From the NCBI GenBank assembly GCA_036732025.1, contig DAINDE010000016.1:1-64000 (forward strand): 64,000 nucleotides of DNA. The letters are read 5' to 3'. The translations under genes were made by a program, and so were the position numbers. Positions within the stretch are counted from its first letter, which is position 1, and each line of letters begins with the position of its first letter. The DNA is from SSSZ01 sp036732025 (GTDB lineage: Bacteria > Pseudomonadota > Gammaproteobacteria > Burkholderiales > Rhodocyclaceae). The notes below the pieces were generated by a model. It saw only the letters and a list, made by a program, of their open reading frames with translations. It had not been told where the DNA came from and did no database searches. This document shows positions 18,893-28,130 of this stretch, in pieces.

Positions 18893-20332
18893 TCAGCGCA
18901 CCGCCACCGTCCCCGCCTTCCACAGCGGGCTCTGCCAGCGGTAGAACGTGCTCAGGTTGCCTGGCTTGTCGGCCTGCTTCTTCGTTTCCAGGGTGGCCCG
19001 GGAGAGCACTTCGAAGGATTGCCGGTAACGGCCTTCCGCCCTGATTTCCCGGGCGGCGAGCATCTCCGCGCCGCCGGGCACCCAGCCGGCGAACTCGACG
19101 TAGCCGAGACCCGCGGCGTCCAGCCCCGGAGGCAGGATGTCGATGCTCCAGCCGTCGGCGCCACGCCGGAAGATCCACATTTCCCGCCAGGTGTCGAGAG
19201 GCTGCACGGCCAGTGCCAGGGCGGTGCCCTGGGCGTCGGCGGCGGCCGAGGCGGGCCAGACGATGCCGTAGGTGCAGCGCGTGGCCAGCGGAGTCTTGGC
19301 GTCATGCCTGGCATCCACCAGATGGACGCAGGTCTCGCCGGGCTGGCCGGGGCTGGTGATCACGCTCAGCTTCGCCGGCGCCTTTCCCGCCGGCAGCGGG
19401 GTTCCCGCCTGGGCCGCCCAGCGCGAAGCGCCAACGCGGATGGCGGCGTCGCTGTAGGCGGCGGCGTCGGTTTCCATCAGCTCGCCCTTGTCGATGGCCG
19501 CCAGCTCGTCGATGGCGCGCTGGGCCGCCTCCTGCATCGGCTGGGCGCCCAGCTCCGGGCGCCGCGCCCGCTGGTAGGCCAGGCTCGCCCAGACGCCCGC
19601 CTTGCGCAGATGCAGGCGGTTCTTCAGTACCGCCGGCAGCTTCGCCATTTCCACCCGCTCCAGCACTTCGGCCCGCCAGTTGTCCAGGGCGTAGCGCTCC
19701 ACCGGGATCAGGTTGGGAGCAACGCACTCATGGCGGGTCAGGGCGAGGGCGGCCACGGCCTTCTGCACTTCGGTGGCCGACAGGGCCAGCACCCGCCGCT
19801 GGGCGTCGCCGTTGGCGCAAAGCTGCACCTGGCCGTCGCGCTCGAAGGTGGTCATGGCCACGCCGTAGGCGGCCACCACCTCCAGGTGGGCCGCGGTGAC
19901 CTCGCCCAGTTTGCCGGGGCGGCCGGCGCTGGCGCGGCGGGCCAGGCGGTCGGCCATGACGCCGAGGGCGTCGAACACTTCGGCGCCGATGGCCTCGGCC
20001 GGGGCCGCCCGCAGGTAGGCGGCAGCGTAGGCGATGCCCAGGGCTTCCGACCCTGGCGCTTCCTTCAGGAAGCGCACCACGGAAAGCAGCTCCGGCGCCG
20101 CTTCGGGCTTGAGGGACTGCACCCGCACCTGGCTGGTGCGGATGTAGCCGGCCCGCTCCCGGCGGTGGTCGTAGACCTGCAGGAAATCCCCCTTCTCGCC
20201 GCGGATTTCCAGGCTGTCACCCTGCCAGAGCACGGCCTGCTGGGCGGCGGAATCCCGGGGGGCCGCCCGCAGGGCGGTTTGATCGGCGGCGACGATGGCA
20301 ATGACCGTCATGGCGGTGGCAAGCATGATCAT
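18893..20332 (-). CDS. exported SH3-like domain protein
   Basis: 479 residues, coupled by ATGA to the SPFH gene upstream. A short signal peptide (MLATAMTVIAIVAA) is followed by a bacterial SH3-like domain (residues about 18-70: TALRAAPRDSAAQQAVLWQGDSLEIRG, then DFLQVYDHRRERAGYIRTSQV, read in segments). The remaining 400 residues are mostly helical, then beta-rich toward the C-terminus, and match no family I recognise. Bacterial SH3 domains usually bind peptidoglycan or other cell-wall parts. Paired with the membrane-anchored SPFH protein, it probably works at the periplasmic face of the same complex; this is inference. Confidence 0.75.
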   Translation of the reverse strand: MIMLATAMTVIAIVAADQTALRAAPRDSAAQQAVLWQGDSLEIRGEKGDFLQVYDHRRERAGYIRTSQVRVQSLKPEAAPELLSVVRFLKEAPGSEALGIAYAAAYLRAAPAEAIGAEVFDALGVMADRLARRASAGRPGKLGEVTAAHLEVVAAYGVAMTTFERDGQVQLCANGDAQRRVLALSATEVQKAVAALALTRHECVAPNLIPVERYALDNWRAEVLERVEMAKLPAVLKNRLHLRKAGVWASLAYQRARRPELGAQPMQEAAQRAIDELAAIDKGELMETDAAAYSDAAIRVGASRWAAQAGTPLPAGKAPAKLSVITSPGQPGETCVHLVDARHDAKTPLATRCTYGIVWPASAAADAQGTALALAVQPLDTWREMWIFRRGADGWSIDILPPGLDAAGLGYVEFAGWVPGGAEMLAAREIRAEGRYRQSFEVLSRATLETKKQADKPGNLSTFYRWQSPLWKAGTVAVR

Positions 20333-21594
20333 TCCCCTTCCTGGCCATTGTCGGCGGGCATTTCGGTGCTATTGACCGGCTGCGCCCGGCCGCCCTTGCC
20401 GAGCAGCGCGGCACCGATGAACCCGCCGTCGCTCGGGGGCGGGGCGATGATGACCTGGATCTTGTCGGAGAGCTTGTCGGCCATCGCCTTCTGGATGAGC
20501 AGGGGGTTCTTCTGGATCAGCGCCCCGTCCCGGGCCAGCTGATCGCTGGCAATCTTGCCCAGGCGCTCCTGGCGGTAAGCCTCGGCGTCGGCCAGCTTGC
20601 GGCGTGATTCCGCCTCGCCCTGGGCCTCGATCTGGCGGGCCTGGGCAGCGGCTTCAGCGTTCTTGATGCGGGCGACCTTCTCCGCCTCGGCCTCCAGGCC
20701 GCGCTGCTCGATCTGCTTCTGCTTGAAGGGCAGCACGTGCTTCATGGCCTCCGCCTGGGCTTTGGCGGCGATGATCTGCTCCTCGCCGGCAGCGGCCGCA
20801 GCGGTCTCGCGGCGAGCCTTGTCGGCCTGGGCTTCCAGCTCGGTCTGCTTGACCTGCTTCTCCTTCAATTCCAGGGTATAGCGCATCTTCTCGGTGGCCA
20901 GCTCCTCGGCCAGCAGCTTTTCCATGCCGGCCTTGTAGTCGGCGGGCAGGTCAACCTTGCCCACCAGCACCTGCTGCAGCTTGATGCCGTCCCTTTCCAG
21001 GAGGGGCTTCAGTTCGCCCTCGACGTTCTCCTTGATCTCCTGGCGCTTGGTGGAAAAGATTTCGCGCACCGTGTAGCGGGCCAGGGTCTTGTAGAGCACC
21101 CCCTGCACCGCCGGCGCCACCACCTGGCCGCCGATATCCTCCGGCAGGTTGCGGGCGGCAGCGGCAATGCGGGCGGGATCGAGGGCGTAGCGCACCGAAA
21201 CGTCGACGCCGATGGACAAGCCCTCGACGGTCTGGAAGGGCGCGGCGCCCTCGGCGCTGGCGCCGCCTTCCGGGCGATAGATCTGGTCCCGCAGGGAGAA
21301 GCGGCGCAGCTCGTGCAGGCCGGGGATGACCAGCACGGCGCCTTCCCGCACCTCGGCCGCGTCGCCGGTGAGCTGGTTCACCCGCACCCCCACCTCGCCG
21401 CGGCCGACGCTCTGCATGGGCGGATGGGTGTAGGCGCCGTAGGCGCCGATGCCGGCCACGGCCAGGGCGATGAGGCTCCAGCGGGCGCCGTGGGCGCGGC
21501 AGGCCAGGCGGCCGGCGGCGCCGCCGGTGCGGGAAGCCAGATCGCCGGCGGATTGGCGCAGGTTGTCGAGCATGTCCAGAAGACGTTCTTTCAT
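20329..21594 (-). CDS. SPFH/Band 7 (prohibitin-like) membrane protein
   Basis: 421 residues from ATG 21594, with AAGGAG seven bases upstream. One membrane helix near residues 40-57 (WSLIALAVAGIGAYGAY) is followed by a Band 7 domain (VGRGEVGVRVNQLTG, GLSIGVDVSVRYALDP, LARYTVREIFSTKRQEIKE) and a long charged coiled coil rich in AEAEKVARIKNAEAAAQARQ. The tail is disordered and acidic. Prohibitin/HflK/C-like proteins form ring assemblies in the inner membrane that regulate proteases or membrane domains. It is the first gene of a probable operon with the SH3-like protein and is divergent from the response-regulator gene; a 14-bp palindrome (GGAACC-TC-GGTTCC, 21652-21665) lies between them. Confidence 0.88.
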   Translation of the reverse strand: MKERLLDMLDNLRQSAGDLASRTGGAAGRLACRAHGARWSLIALAVAGIGAYGAYTHPPMQSVGRGEVGVRVNQLTGDAAEVREGAVLVIPGLHELRRFSLRDQIYRPEGGASAEGAAPFQTVEGLSIGVDVSVRYALDPARIAAAARNLPEDIGGQVVAPAVQGVLYKTLARYTVREIFSTKRQEIKENVEGELKPLLERDGIKLQQVLVGKVDLPADYKAGMEKLLAEELATEKMRYTLELKEKQVKQTELEAQADKARRETAAAAAGEEQIIAAKAQAEAMKHVLPFKQKQIEQRGLEAEAEKVARIKNAEAAAQARQIEAQGEAESRRKLADAEAYRQERLGKIASDQLARDGALIQKNPLLIQKAMADKLSDKIQVIIAPPPSDGGFIGAALLGKGGRAQPVNSTEMPADNGQEGE

Positions 21595-21853
21595 GATTTT
21601 CTCCTTGCTGTTGATATTCCGGTATGAGGCCGGAGCCCCCGGCGGCGGGTTGGAACCTCGGTTCCCCTGGCCTCGCCGCCATGGAAGCCATCGTGCCGGA
21701 AGCCCCATGGAGCAAGCCATGCCGCCGCCGGGCGACTTTGGTGCGGGGGCGGCGGCATCCCTTCCCGGGGTGTGAACAAACTCTCACGCCGGGGTCATGT
21801 CCGCCCGTGGCAAAAAAGGCGATACTGGCGCCACCGCCGCGTAGGAGCCCGCC

Positions 21854-22576
21854 ATGACCAAGGTCGCCATCATCGAAGACGACATTCCCACCAGCAACCA
21901 GTTGAAGGACTGGATCCTCGCCGCCCGCCCCGGCCTCACCGTGGACCAGTGGTTCAACCGGGACGACGCGGAAGCCGCCATCTCCCGGGAGGACTACGCC
22001 CTGGTCACCCTCGACATCGAACTGGGCCGCGAGCGCCATGCCGGCGTCGCCGTCATCAACGCCATCAACAAGACCGGACGCGGCACGCCGGTGCTGGTGG
22101 TCTCGGCCATGCCGGCGGCCATCTACCGCAGCATCATGAAGGCCCTGGACGCCTGGGATTACCTGCAGAAGACCACCTTCGAGGAGGCCGATTTCATCGA
22201 GACCTTCCTGGAAATCCTGCGCGCCGCCCGGGACCGGCCCAACGGCAAGGCCGGCGCCGCAGCGACCGCCAGCGACGAGCTTTCCCTCGACCCCCTGCGC
22301 CAGGCGGCGCCCCTGTGGCGCGGCAAGCGGGTGAACCTGCCGCTGACCGCTCAGCGCATCCTCGCCGCCCTCTACCAGCGGCGTGGCGAAGTGGTGTCCT
22401 ACGACGAGCTCTTCGCCGTGGTGAAGAGCGGCCGCAACCGGGACAACATCCGGAAGCACATCAGCACCATCCGCGAGGCCTTCCGCGAGCTGGACGAGAC
22501 CTTTGACCGCATCGAGAACGTGCCCATGCGCGGCTTCCGCTGGTCCGACCAGGCCAACGCCGGCGGGCCGCGATGA
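21854..22576 (+). CDS. response regulator with winged-helix output domain
   Basis: 240 residues with a GGAG site. Receiver residues are intact: E8-D9-D10 acidic pocket, D54 phosphorylation site in LVTLDIELG, S84 and K106. The C-terminal part (residues about 150-235) is an OmpR-type winged helix (VNLPLTAQRILAALYQRRGEVVSYDELF, then NIRKHISTIREAF and IENVPMRGFRW). The linker is longer than in classic OmpR proteins. It overlaps the downstream kinase by ATGA, a canonical pair. Its target may be the divergent SPFH operon 260 bp away, which is inference from position. Confidence 0.88.
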   Translation: MTKVAIIEDDIPTSNQLKDWILAARPGLTVDQWFNRDDAEAAISREDYALVTLDIELGRERHAGVAVINAINKTGRGTPVLVVSAMPAAIYRSIMKALDAWDYLQKTTFEEADFIETFLEILRAARDRPNGKAGAAATASDELSLDPLRQAAPLWRGKRVNLPLTAQRILAALYQRRGEVVSYDELFAVVKSGRNRDNIRKHISTIREAFRELDETFDRIENVPMRGFRWSDQANAGGPR

Positions 22577-24643
22577 AGGCATTCCTGGCCTGGCTGGCCT
22601 CCTTCCGGCTGCGCATCCTTTTCCGCACGGCCTTCCTCGCCCTCTTCCTTGCCGTGGCGGCGCTGGCCGTCACCGTGCTGCAGGAGGAGAAGCAGCGCAG
22701 CGTTGACAACTACGCCGCCAGCTTCGCCAAGACCAAGGCCCAGATCGTCGGTCGACTGCGCCACCCCTCGGGCCAGTTGGCGCTGCTCAACCCCGGCTGG
22801 AACGCGGAACTGGCTGCCGCCGGGCGCCCGGTGGTGCTGCCCTACGCCGCCCTCGATTTCGACGACCAGAACAAGGTGAAGACCGCCGTCGAGATGGCCG
22901 ACTGCCTCGTCCAATATGCCGACCACGGCAGCCTTTGCGTGGCCATCGGCAACAACCCCTGGGCCGGCGGCTACATTTACGCCGCCGGCACTTTCCGCAG
23001 CGGCGTTCTGGAAGCCCACCGCATCGGCGATGAATTCCTCGACGGCGCCCATCGCCTGCGCGTCACCGTCAGCCTGCGGGGCCAGACCTGGCGCTGGCTG
23101 GCGCCCTTCGAGCCCCTGCCCGGCGCCGCCGGGCCGGAAGGCGTGCGCGGCCGCTTCACCGGCTATGTGGAACAGGAGGGCCGCGACTACACCGGCGCCC
23201 GGCCGGTGAAGGAATTCCGCGGCTGGGTCTGGCAAGCCGGCAGATGCCTCGACGCCACCCGCGAAAACGACGCCGATTGCCCCCGCCAGTCCTTTTTCTC
23301 CCTGCGCCTGCCGGTGGACGCCCTGCGCGACGCCCTCTTCGCCCGGGAAAAGCCCGCCTGGCCGCCGCCGGACCTGGATCAGTTCAAGGTCCGCGTCGAA
23401 GTCCTGCCCCCCGGCGACGACCCGGCCCTGTTTGACAGCCAGCGGCCGGGCGCCACGCCGCCCTTCGCCCTGGCCGATCTCACCAGCCTGCTGCTGCCCG
23501 GGGAAACCCTGGCCATCCAGCGCCTGGCCGGCGGCAAGGCGCTGGACGTGGCGCAACTCTCCGGCCGCGACGAAGCCCTGGAACAGACCTCACCCCTGCT
23601 CACCCGCCTCATCCGCATGCTGCCGGTGGAAACCCTCGATGCCCCGGTCGTCGAGCTGACGGACGAAGTGGCGACGCCGCTTGGCAACTACCGCCTGCTC
23701 CTCAAGGGCGACGCCCGCAGCGTAAACAAGACCCTTTCCGCCGTCGCCACCCGTCTTTCCTGGTTCGTCGGCGCCATGCTGGGGGCCATCGGCCTGGCCT
23801 GGCTGGTCATCGAGATCGGCATCGTCCGCCGCATCGCCGCCCTCACCCGGCGCACCCGCGGCCTCTCCCAGACCGTCCACGCCGACGGCGGCCTGGAACG
23901 CTACGACCTCGCCGACCTGCGCGGCCGCGACGAACTGGGCCTCCTGGCCGCCGGCCTCGACGACCTGCTGCGGCGGGTCAAGGAAGATGCCGAGCGAGAG
24001 CGCCTCCGCGCCGAGCAGGAAAAGGACCAGTGGCACGCCGTCGGCCACGAAATCATGTCCCCCCTGCAAAGCCTGCTGGCCCTGCACGGCAGTCCGGACG
24101 ACCCCAGCCACCGCTACATCAGCCGCATGCAGCAGGCGGTGCGCGTCCTCTACGGCAGCGCCAGCCCGAGCGAAGCNNNNNNNNNNCCAGTCATCGGCCC
24201 TGCAGGTGCAGACGGTGGACATCGCCCAGTTCCTGCGCCACGTCGCCGCCAACGCCGGCATCGCCGACCTGCGTCTGAGCGGCGCCGACCACCCGGTGCC
24301 GGTACGCGCCGACGAATACGCCCTGGAGGATGTCTTCGCCCACATTCTCAAGAACGCCGACCGCCACCGCAGCCCGGGCACCCCCATCACCCTCGCCCTG
24401 GAAGCCGGCAACGCCACCGCCACCGTCACCATCCACAACGCCGGCCCCGCCATCCGCCCCGAACTGCTCGACAAGATCTTCGAATACGGCGTCTCCGACC
24501 AGCCCGGCACCAACGGCAACCGCGGCCAGGGCCTCTTCGTGGCCAAGACCTACATGGCCAAGATGGGCGGAACCATCACGGCCGGAAACATCGGGGACGG
24601 GGTAAGCGTGGTGCTGGGGTTGCTGCGGGTGCGGGGGGTGTGA
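22573..24643 (+). CDS. sensor histidine kinase, interrupted by an assembly gap
   Basis: The N-terminal frame runs from ATG 22573 to the N-run at 24177. The C-terminal frame resumes in a different phase after it and stops at 24643, so the ten Ns do not reflect the true missing length. Topology: helix near residues 15-35, a periplasmic sensor of about 350 residues that I do not recognise, a second helix around 395-415 (LSWFVGAMLGAIGLAWLVI), HAMP-like linker, then an H-box variant HAVGHEIMSPLQSL with the phospho-accepting histidine. The ATPase part has ILKNADRH (N box), HNAGPAI and GQGLFVAKTYMAKMGG (G2). Paired with the response regulator. Without the gap the protein would exceed 690 residues. 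Confidence 0.85.
24177..24186. other. assembly gap (10 N) inside the histidine kinase gene
   Basis: Ten unresolved bases. The coding frame differs by one base on either side, so the placeholder length is arbitrary and the gene itself is probably intact. Confidence 0.95.
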
Positions 24644-24668
24644 GGGCCGCTCGGTTACCCGTACGCCG

Positions 24669-24926
24669 TCACCCCCCACTCAACGCCTGCACAATCGCCA
24701 CCTCCTCCGTCTCCGCCAGCGGCCGGGAAAGGTCGTGGACCGCTTCCCCGCCGACGAAGAAGCGGATGTGGGGCCGCATCCGCCCCTGCTCGTCGATCAT
24801 GCGGAAGCGGATGCCGGGATAGCGCCGTTCCAGGTCGGCGAGGACTTCCGCCAGGGTGGCCCCTTCCGCCTCGGTGGCGCTGCTGCCGGTATAGGAGCGC
24901 AGGGCGCTGGGGATGAGGACCCGCAT
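24669..24926 (-). CDS. MoaD/ThiS-like small sulfur-carrier protein
   Basis: 85 residues with a beta-grasp pattern and the diagnostic C-terminal Gly-Gly (IVQALSGG). In MoaD and ThiS that tail is adenylated by an E1-like enzyme and thiocarboxylated. Other family marks are GATLAEVLADLERRYPG and RPHIRFFVGGEAV. It lies nine bases downstream of the BNR-propeller gene on the same strand, with no E1-like or MoaE/ThiG gene near. It therefore probably serves a different sulfur-transfer or conjugation role from cofactor synthesis, or borrows the activating enzyme from elsewhere. Confidence 0.85.
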   Translation of the reverse strand: MRVLIPSALRSYTGSSATEAEGATLAEVLADLERRYPGIRFRMIDEQGRMRPHIRFFVGGEAVHDLSRPLAETEEVAIVQALSGG

Positions 24927-24935
24927 GGCCGGCCC

Positions 24936-26116
24936 CTAGAGCGCCGCCGGCACGCCTGCCTCCACGGCGTAGATTTCGGGCAGGTGGCTGGCGAGGCAGG
25001 TCCATTCCCGGCCCTCGTCGCGGCTCATCCACAGCTCGCCGCTGGTAGTGCCGAAGTAGAGGCCAACGGGGTCATGCCGGTCCGCCGTCATGGCCTGCCG
25101 TTTCACCGTCCACCAGGCCTGGCTGGCGGGAAGGCCGGCGTCGAGGCGCTGCCAGGTGGCGCCGGCGTCGCGGGTAGCGTACACCGCCGGCCGGCCGCCG
25201 GGGCTGGTGCGGGGCCAGACGGTGCTGCCGTCCATGGGGAAGACCCAGGCGGTGTCCGCGTCCCGCGGGTGCACCACGAGGGGGAAGCCGATGTCGCCCA
25301 CTTCGGCCGGCATGGTACGGCCGATGCGCACCCAGTGGGTGGCGGGGCGGTCGAGGCGGTAGATGCCGCAGTGGTTCTGCTGGTAGAGGCGGTCCGGGTT
25401 GCCGGGGCAGAGGCGCAGGCAGTGGGGATCGTGGAAGGTGGGATCGGCCACGTCGAAGCCCTCGACCACCTCCAGCCCGCCGAGGAGGGGGGCAAAGCTG
25501 CGCCCGCCGTCCGTCGATTCATGGACGCCGCCGCCGGACATGGCGATGTAGAGGTGGTCGCCGTCCCGCGGGTCGACGATGATCGAATGCAGCTTCGGCC
25601 CGTCCGGGGTGCCGTCCTGGACCGTGCCCATCCACTTGCGGTATTGCGGATCGTCGTTGAGGCAGGAGAACGGCGCCCAGGTCGCGCCGCCATCCTCGGA
25701 GCGGAACAGCCCCTGGGGCGAGGTACCGGCGTACCAGACGCCCGCCGCGTCGGCGGGGCCGGGGGTCAGCCAAAAGGTGTGATCCACCGCCCGGCCGCCG
25801 CTGGCGGCGGGGGCGAAGGCCGGGGGCCGCAGCGCTTCCTGCCAGATGCGGCCGCCGTCCGTNNNNNNNNNNAGCGGAAGACCGTGGCCCCGAGATGCCC
25901 TGACTTGGCGGCCGCCAGCAGGGTGCGGCCGTCCCGCGGGTCGAGGACCAGATGGTTGATGATGTGCCCGAGGAAGTGGGGGCCATCCACCCGCCACCGC
26001 CGGCGGGACGCGTCGCCGTGATAGAGCCAGGCGCCCTTGCGGGTGGCCACCGTGAGCAGGACCTCACCCGCCTCATCCGGCCCTTGTCCGGCCGTCTTGC
26101 CGCTATCAGTCGCCAT
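24936..26116 (-). CDS. BNR/WD40-like beta-propeller (sialidase-fold) protein, interrupted by an assembly gap
   Basis: Starts at ATG 26116 with GGAGG eight bases upstream. The reading frame changes across the N-run at 25863-25872, so the true sequence there is unknown. Several Asp-box/BNR repeats are visible: STDGGRSFAPL, RSEDGGATWAP, ATRDAGATWQRL, SRDEGREWTCL. There is no signal peptide, so unlike secreted sialidases it is probably cytoplasmic. The conserved strings WYAGTSPQGLFRSEDGG, DPHCLRLCPGNPDRLYQQNHCGIYR and GDIGFPLVVHPRDADTAWVFPMD mark a subgroup often annotated as exo-alpha-sialidase or glycosyl hydrolase without biochemical support. It is followed at once by a MoaD/ThiS-like gene. 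Confidence 0.82.
25863..25872. other. assembly gap (10 N) inside the BNR-propeller gene
   Basis: Ten unresolved bases. The reverse-strand frame is shifted across it, so the real gap length is not ten or not frame-neutral. The gene is likely intact in the organism. Confidence 0.95.
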
Positions 26117-26206
26117 GGCTGCCTCCTTGTCGTGCGCAACGGAACAGTCCATTCGATTGCATAGACGCCGGCAAGTTGCGCCGGTGTTTCTTCCGGGCGG
26201 CAACCG

Positions 26207-26590
26207 TCAGCGTGCCTCGTCCACGATCTGCCGGAGCCTTTCCTCCAGTTCCCGCGCCGCCTCCGCCACGACAGCGTCGGCGGACAACCCGGCCAGCAGC
26301 GGCAGCGGGCGCAGCAGGCCGATGCGCGTGCTGCCGGCCTCCGTATAGACAGCGATGCGCCACGGCAGGACGAGGGCGCAGCGCATGTCGTGGGCGAGCA
26401 GCGGCTCGCTGCAACGGGGGCTATCCACCGTGAAGACGGTGCAATCCTCGTCGCACTCTGCCGCCCAGCCGTTGCCCGGCGCGCCCAGTTCCTGGACGTG
26501 CAAGATGGCGAAGCCGAGGCGCAGGATCGCCGCCCGCAGGTCGACAGTGGCTTCGTAGAGGGATTTCTCGGTTGCAACGACGTGGTACAT
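26207..26590 (-). CDS. DUF302 family protein
   Basis: 127 residues. The family pattern is clear: an N-terminal strand-helix (VVATEKSLYEATVDLRAAILRLGFAILHV), a cysteine-containing middle (CDEDCTVFTVDSPRC) and the closing LPWRIAVYTEAGSTRIGLLRP. DUF302 proteins are small alpha/beta proteins of uncertain role, some linked to heme or metal stress. The cluster of cysteines (three within 20 residues) could bind a metal. It is on the same strand as, and 90 bp upstream of, the BNR-propeller gene and may be transcribed with it. Confidence 0.8.
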   Translation of the reverse strand: MYHVVATEKSLYEATVDLRAAILRLGFAILHVQELGAPGNGWAAECDEDCTVFTVDSPRCSEPLLAHDMRCALVLPWRIAVYTEAGSTRIGLLRPLPLLAGLSADAVVAEAARELEERLRQIVDEAR

Positions 26591-26676
26591 GCTTCACCAG
26601 GATGGGGGAAGTGTGAATGCCGGGCACTTTAGCGCAAAGCGCCACACCTGGCCCCAATATTGCTGTATCCGGGAAG

Positions 26677-26701
26677 AAACCCCGGTTCCCCTGGGGTTTT
26701 T
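26677..26701 (+). terminator. intrinsic-terminator-like hairpin upstream of a small gene
   Basis: AAACCCC and GGGGTTT form a seven-base stem around a nine-base loop, followed by a run of five T. It is oriented for the + strand and lies 23 bp before the start codon at 26725. No + strand gene precedes it for over 2 kb, so it may act as a leader attenuator rather than a normal gene end. Confidence 0.5.
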
Positions 26702-26724
26702 GTCATGAACACGACAGGGACCCC

Positions 26725-27006
26725 ATGCACGTCGCCGACACCACCCTCCGCTACTACACCAGCTACAGCGGCACCAAGCTGCCCCTGAAGCTCGTCGGCG
26801 AACTCGCCGCCGACGACATGCGCAACCGCAACACCTATTTCCGCGGCACCTACGACGCCGCCGGGCAGCTCCTGTGTTGCGAGAAGGTGGTCTACGGCGA
26901 AGTCGAGCTGCGCCACGCCTACCGCTACCACCCCGACGGCCGCCTCGCCCGGGCGGAAATAGACGACGGCAGCGACGACCCCACGATCATCGACTACCCG
27001 GCCTGA
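26725..27006 (+). CDS. small conserved hypothetical protein
   Basis: 93 residues from ATG 26725 with AGGGA upstream. It opens ADTTLRYYTSYSGTKLPLKL and continues with MRNRNTYFRGTYDAAGQLLCCEKVVYGEV, then a C-terminal RYHPDGRLARAEI. The alternating strands with YDAAGQL/YHPDGRL turns look like a small beta-sheet protein; short relatives of this type are uncharacterised (I think DUF6156). No signal peptide or membrane helix. It lies just upstream of another small gene on the same strand. Confidence 0.7.
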   Translation: MHVADTTLRYYTSYSGTKLPLKLVGELAADDMRNRNTYFRGTYDAAGQLLCCEKVVYGEVELRHAYRYHPDGRLARAEIDDGSDDPTIIDYPA

Positions 27007-27055
27007 AGCCACCGGCCGGCAACCGCTTTACCCCAGCAAACCACAAGGAAGAACC

Positions 27056-27274
27056 ATGTCCATCGTCCCCATCCGGGCCTTCTCCGACAAGGCCAAGTCC
27101 GACCCCGCCCTCGCCGCCGCCGTCAAGGCCTGCCAGAAGCTCAAGGAATTGCGCGCCCTGGCCCAGGAGCACGGCTTCGTCATCGAGGAAAACTCCCTCT
27201 ACCCGCCCAACGAGCCGCAATTCACCGAGGACCAGTTGTCGGAACGGCTGGTGAAGGCGCTACTGCGGGTGTGA
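27056..27274 (+). CDS. small hypothetical protein, possibly Nif11-like
   Basis: 72 residues with an AAGGAAG ribosome site. It is mostly helical: SDPALAAAVKACQKLKELRALAQEHGFVIEE, then an acidic stretch and ERLVKALLRV. The DPxLxxxVxxxxxxxELxxLAxExGF pattern resembles Nif11 leader-like proteins, but there is no Gly-Gly leader cleavage site or modification enzyme nearby. Function unknown. Confidence 0.65.
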   Translation: MSIVPIRAFSDKAKSDPALAAAVKACQKLKELRALAQEHGFVIEENSLYPPNEPQFTEDQLSERLVKALLRV

Positions 27275-27287
27275 GCTCCCGAGGCGG

Positions 27288-28130
27288 CTAGCGCATGGCG
27301 CTATCCACCAGGACGCCGGCCATCGGCTCGGGCTCCTGCAGGAACAGGTTCAACTGGGCAATGCGGGCCGCGCAAACGACACCATGGGTGTCCGGCGGCG
27401 CGGCGGCAAATTTCTTGTGCGCCAGAAGATCCGCTACGGCTTGGCCATAGCGGTCCTTGACTTGCTCCATCAGGACGCGCCACTGGCGTGCCGCCTCGTT
27501 GAATTCCGCCATGGGCTGGCGCCCCTTGGGGCTGCCCATCCCCTCGTAGGTCACCTGCAGGTGGTGGGCGAAGAGCGCCTCGAAGGCCCGCGTGTTGGCT
27601 TCGCTGAGCCCCGTCTGTAACGCCCTGCTGCCTTCCGGCTGCCGCGCGATGACCTGGAAGCACTCTTCCGGGGAGCGTTCGCGCAGTTCGGCCAGGGTAT
27701 CGACGTACATCTGCGCCCAAGCCACGCGTCCAGCGGCGTCGGCAAAGCCCATGCGCTGCGTGCCGAGGCTGGCAAGCCACGGCCGCGCATCGCGGAACAT
27801 CTTCTGCACGCCGGCCCCACCACCCAGGCCGTCGGCCATCAATGCCTTGTGCAGCTCCGCATGCTCCGTCTTGGCATACAGTTTCATGGCGGCATAGATG
27901 GGGTGGGCATCCAGTTGGCGCTGCAGGCGGAATGCCGGATCGGCCTTCAGGCGAACGGTCTCTGTCCGGCTCAGGCCGTAGAGCACCATGACCCCGAGAG
28001 CGAAGGGCACCATGAAGCCCCAGAAGAGACTGGCGTCATCGGTATCCTCGGCGCGGAACCAGGTCCACGAAACGGCCCCGGCGGCGATGCCACAGACGGG
28101 GAAGATAAGGTAGCCGACGTCGAGTTCCAT
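27288..28130 (-). CDS. unknown membrane protein (operon partner of the caspase fusion)
   Basis: 280 residues from ATG 28130, which overlaps the stop of the preceding gene (TGATG). Two membrane helices lie at the N-terminus (YLIFPVCGIAAGAVSWTWF and FWGFMVPFALGVMVLYGL). The remaining ~210 residues are soluble and helical (IYAAMKLYAKTEHAELHKALM and RAFEALFAHHLQVTYEGMG). No recognised family. It is the last gene of a four-gene unit with the BrkB-like gene, the deacetylase-caspase fusion and another membrane protein, which suggests a shared envelope-linked task. Confidence 0.7.
   Translation of the reverse strand: MELDVGYLIFPVCGIAAGAVSWTWFRAEDTDDASLFWGFMVPFALGVMVLYGLSRTETVRLKADPAFRLQRQLDAHPIYAAMKLYAKTEHAELHKALMADGLGGGAGVQKMFRDARPWLASLGTQRMGFADAAGRVAWAQMYVDTLAELRERSPEECFQVIARQPEGSRALQTGLSEANTRAFEALFAHHLQVTYEGMGSPKGRQPMAEFNEAARQWRVLMEQVKDRYGQAVADLLAHKKFAAAPPDTHGVVCAARIAQLNLFLQEPEPMAGVLVDSAMR

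Noticed and set aside
22573..24822. Kinase frame continuing past the N-run to 24822
   Set aside because: Beyond the gap this frame reads as Arg/Pro-rich nonsense; the ATPase motifs are in another phase ending at 24643.
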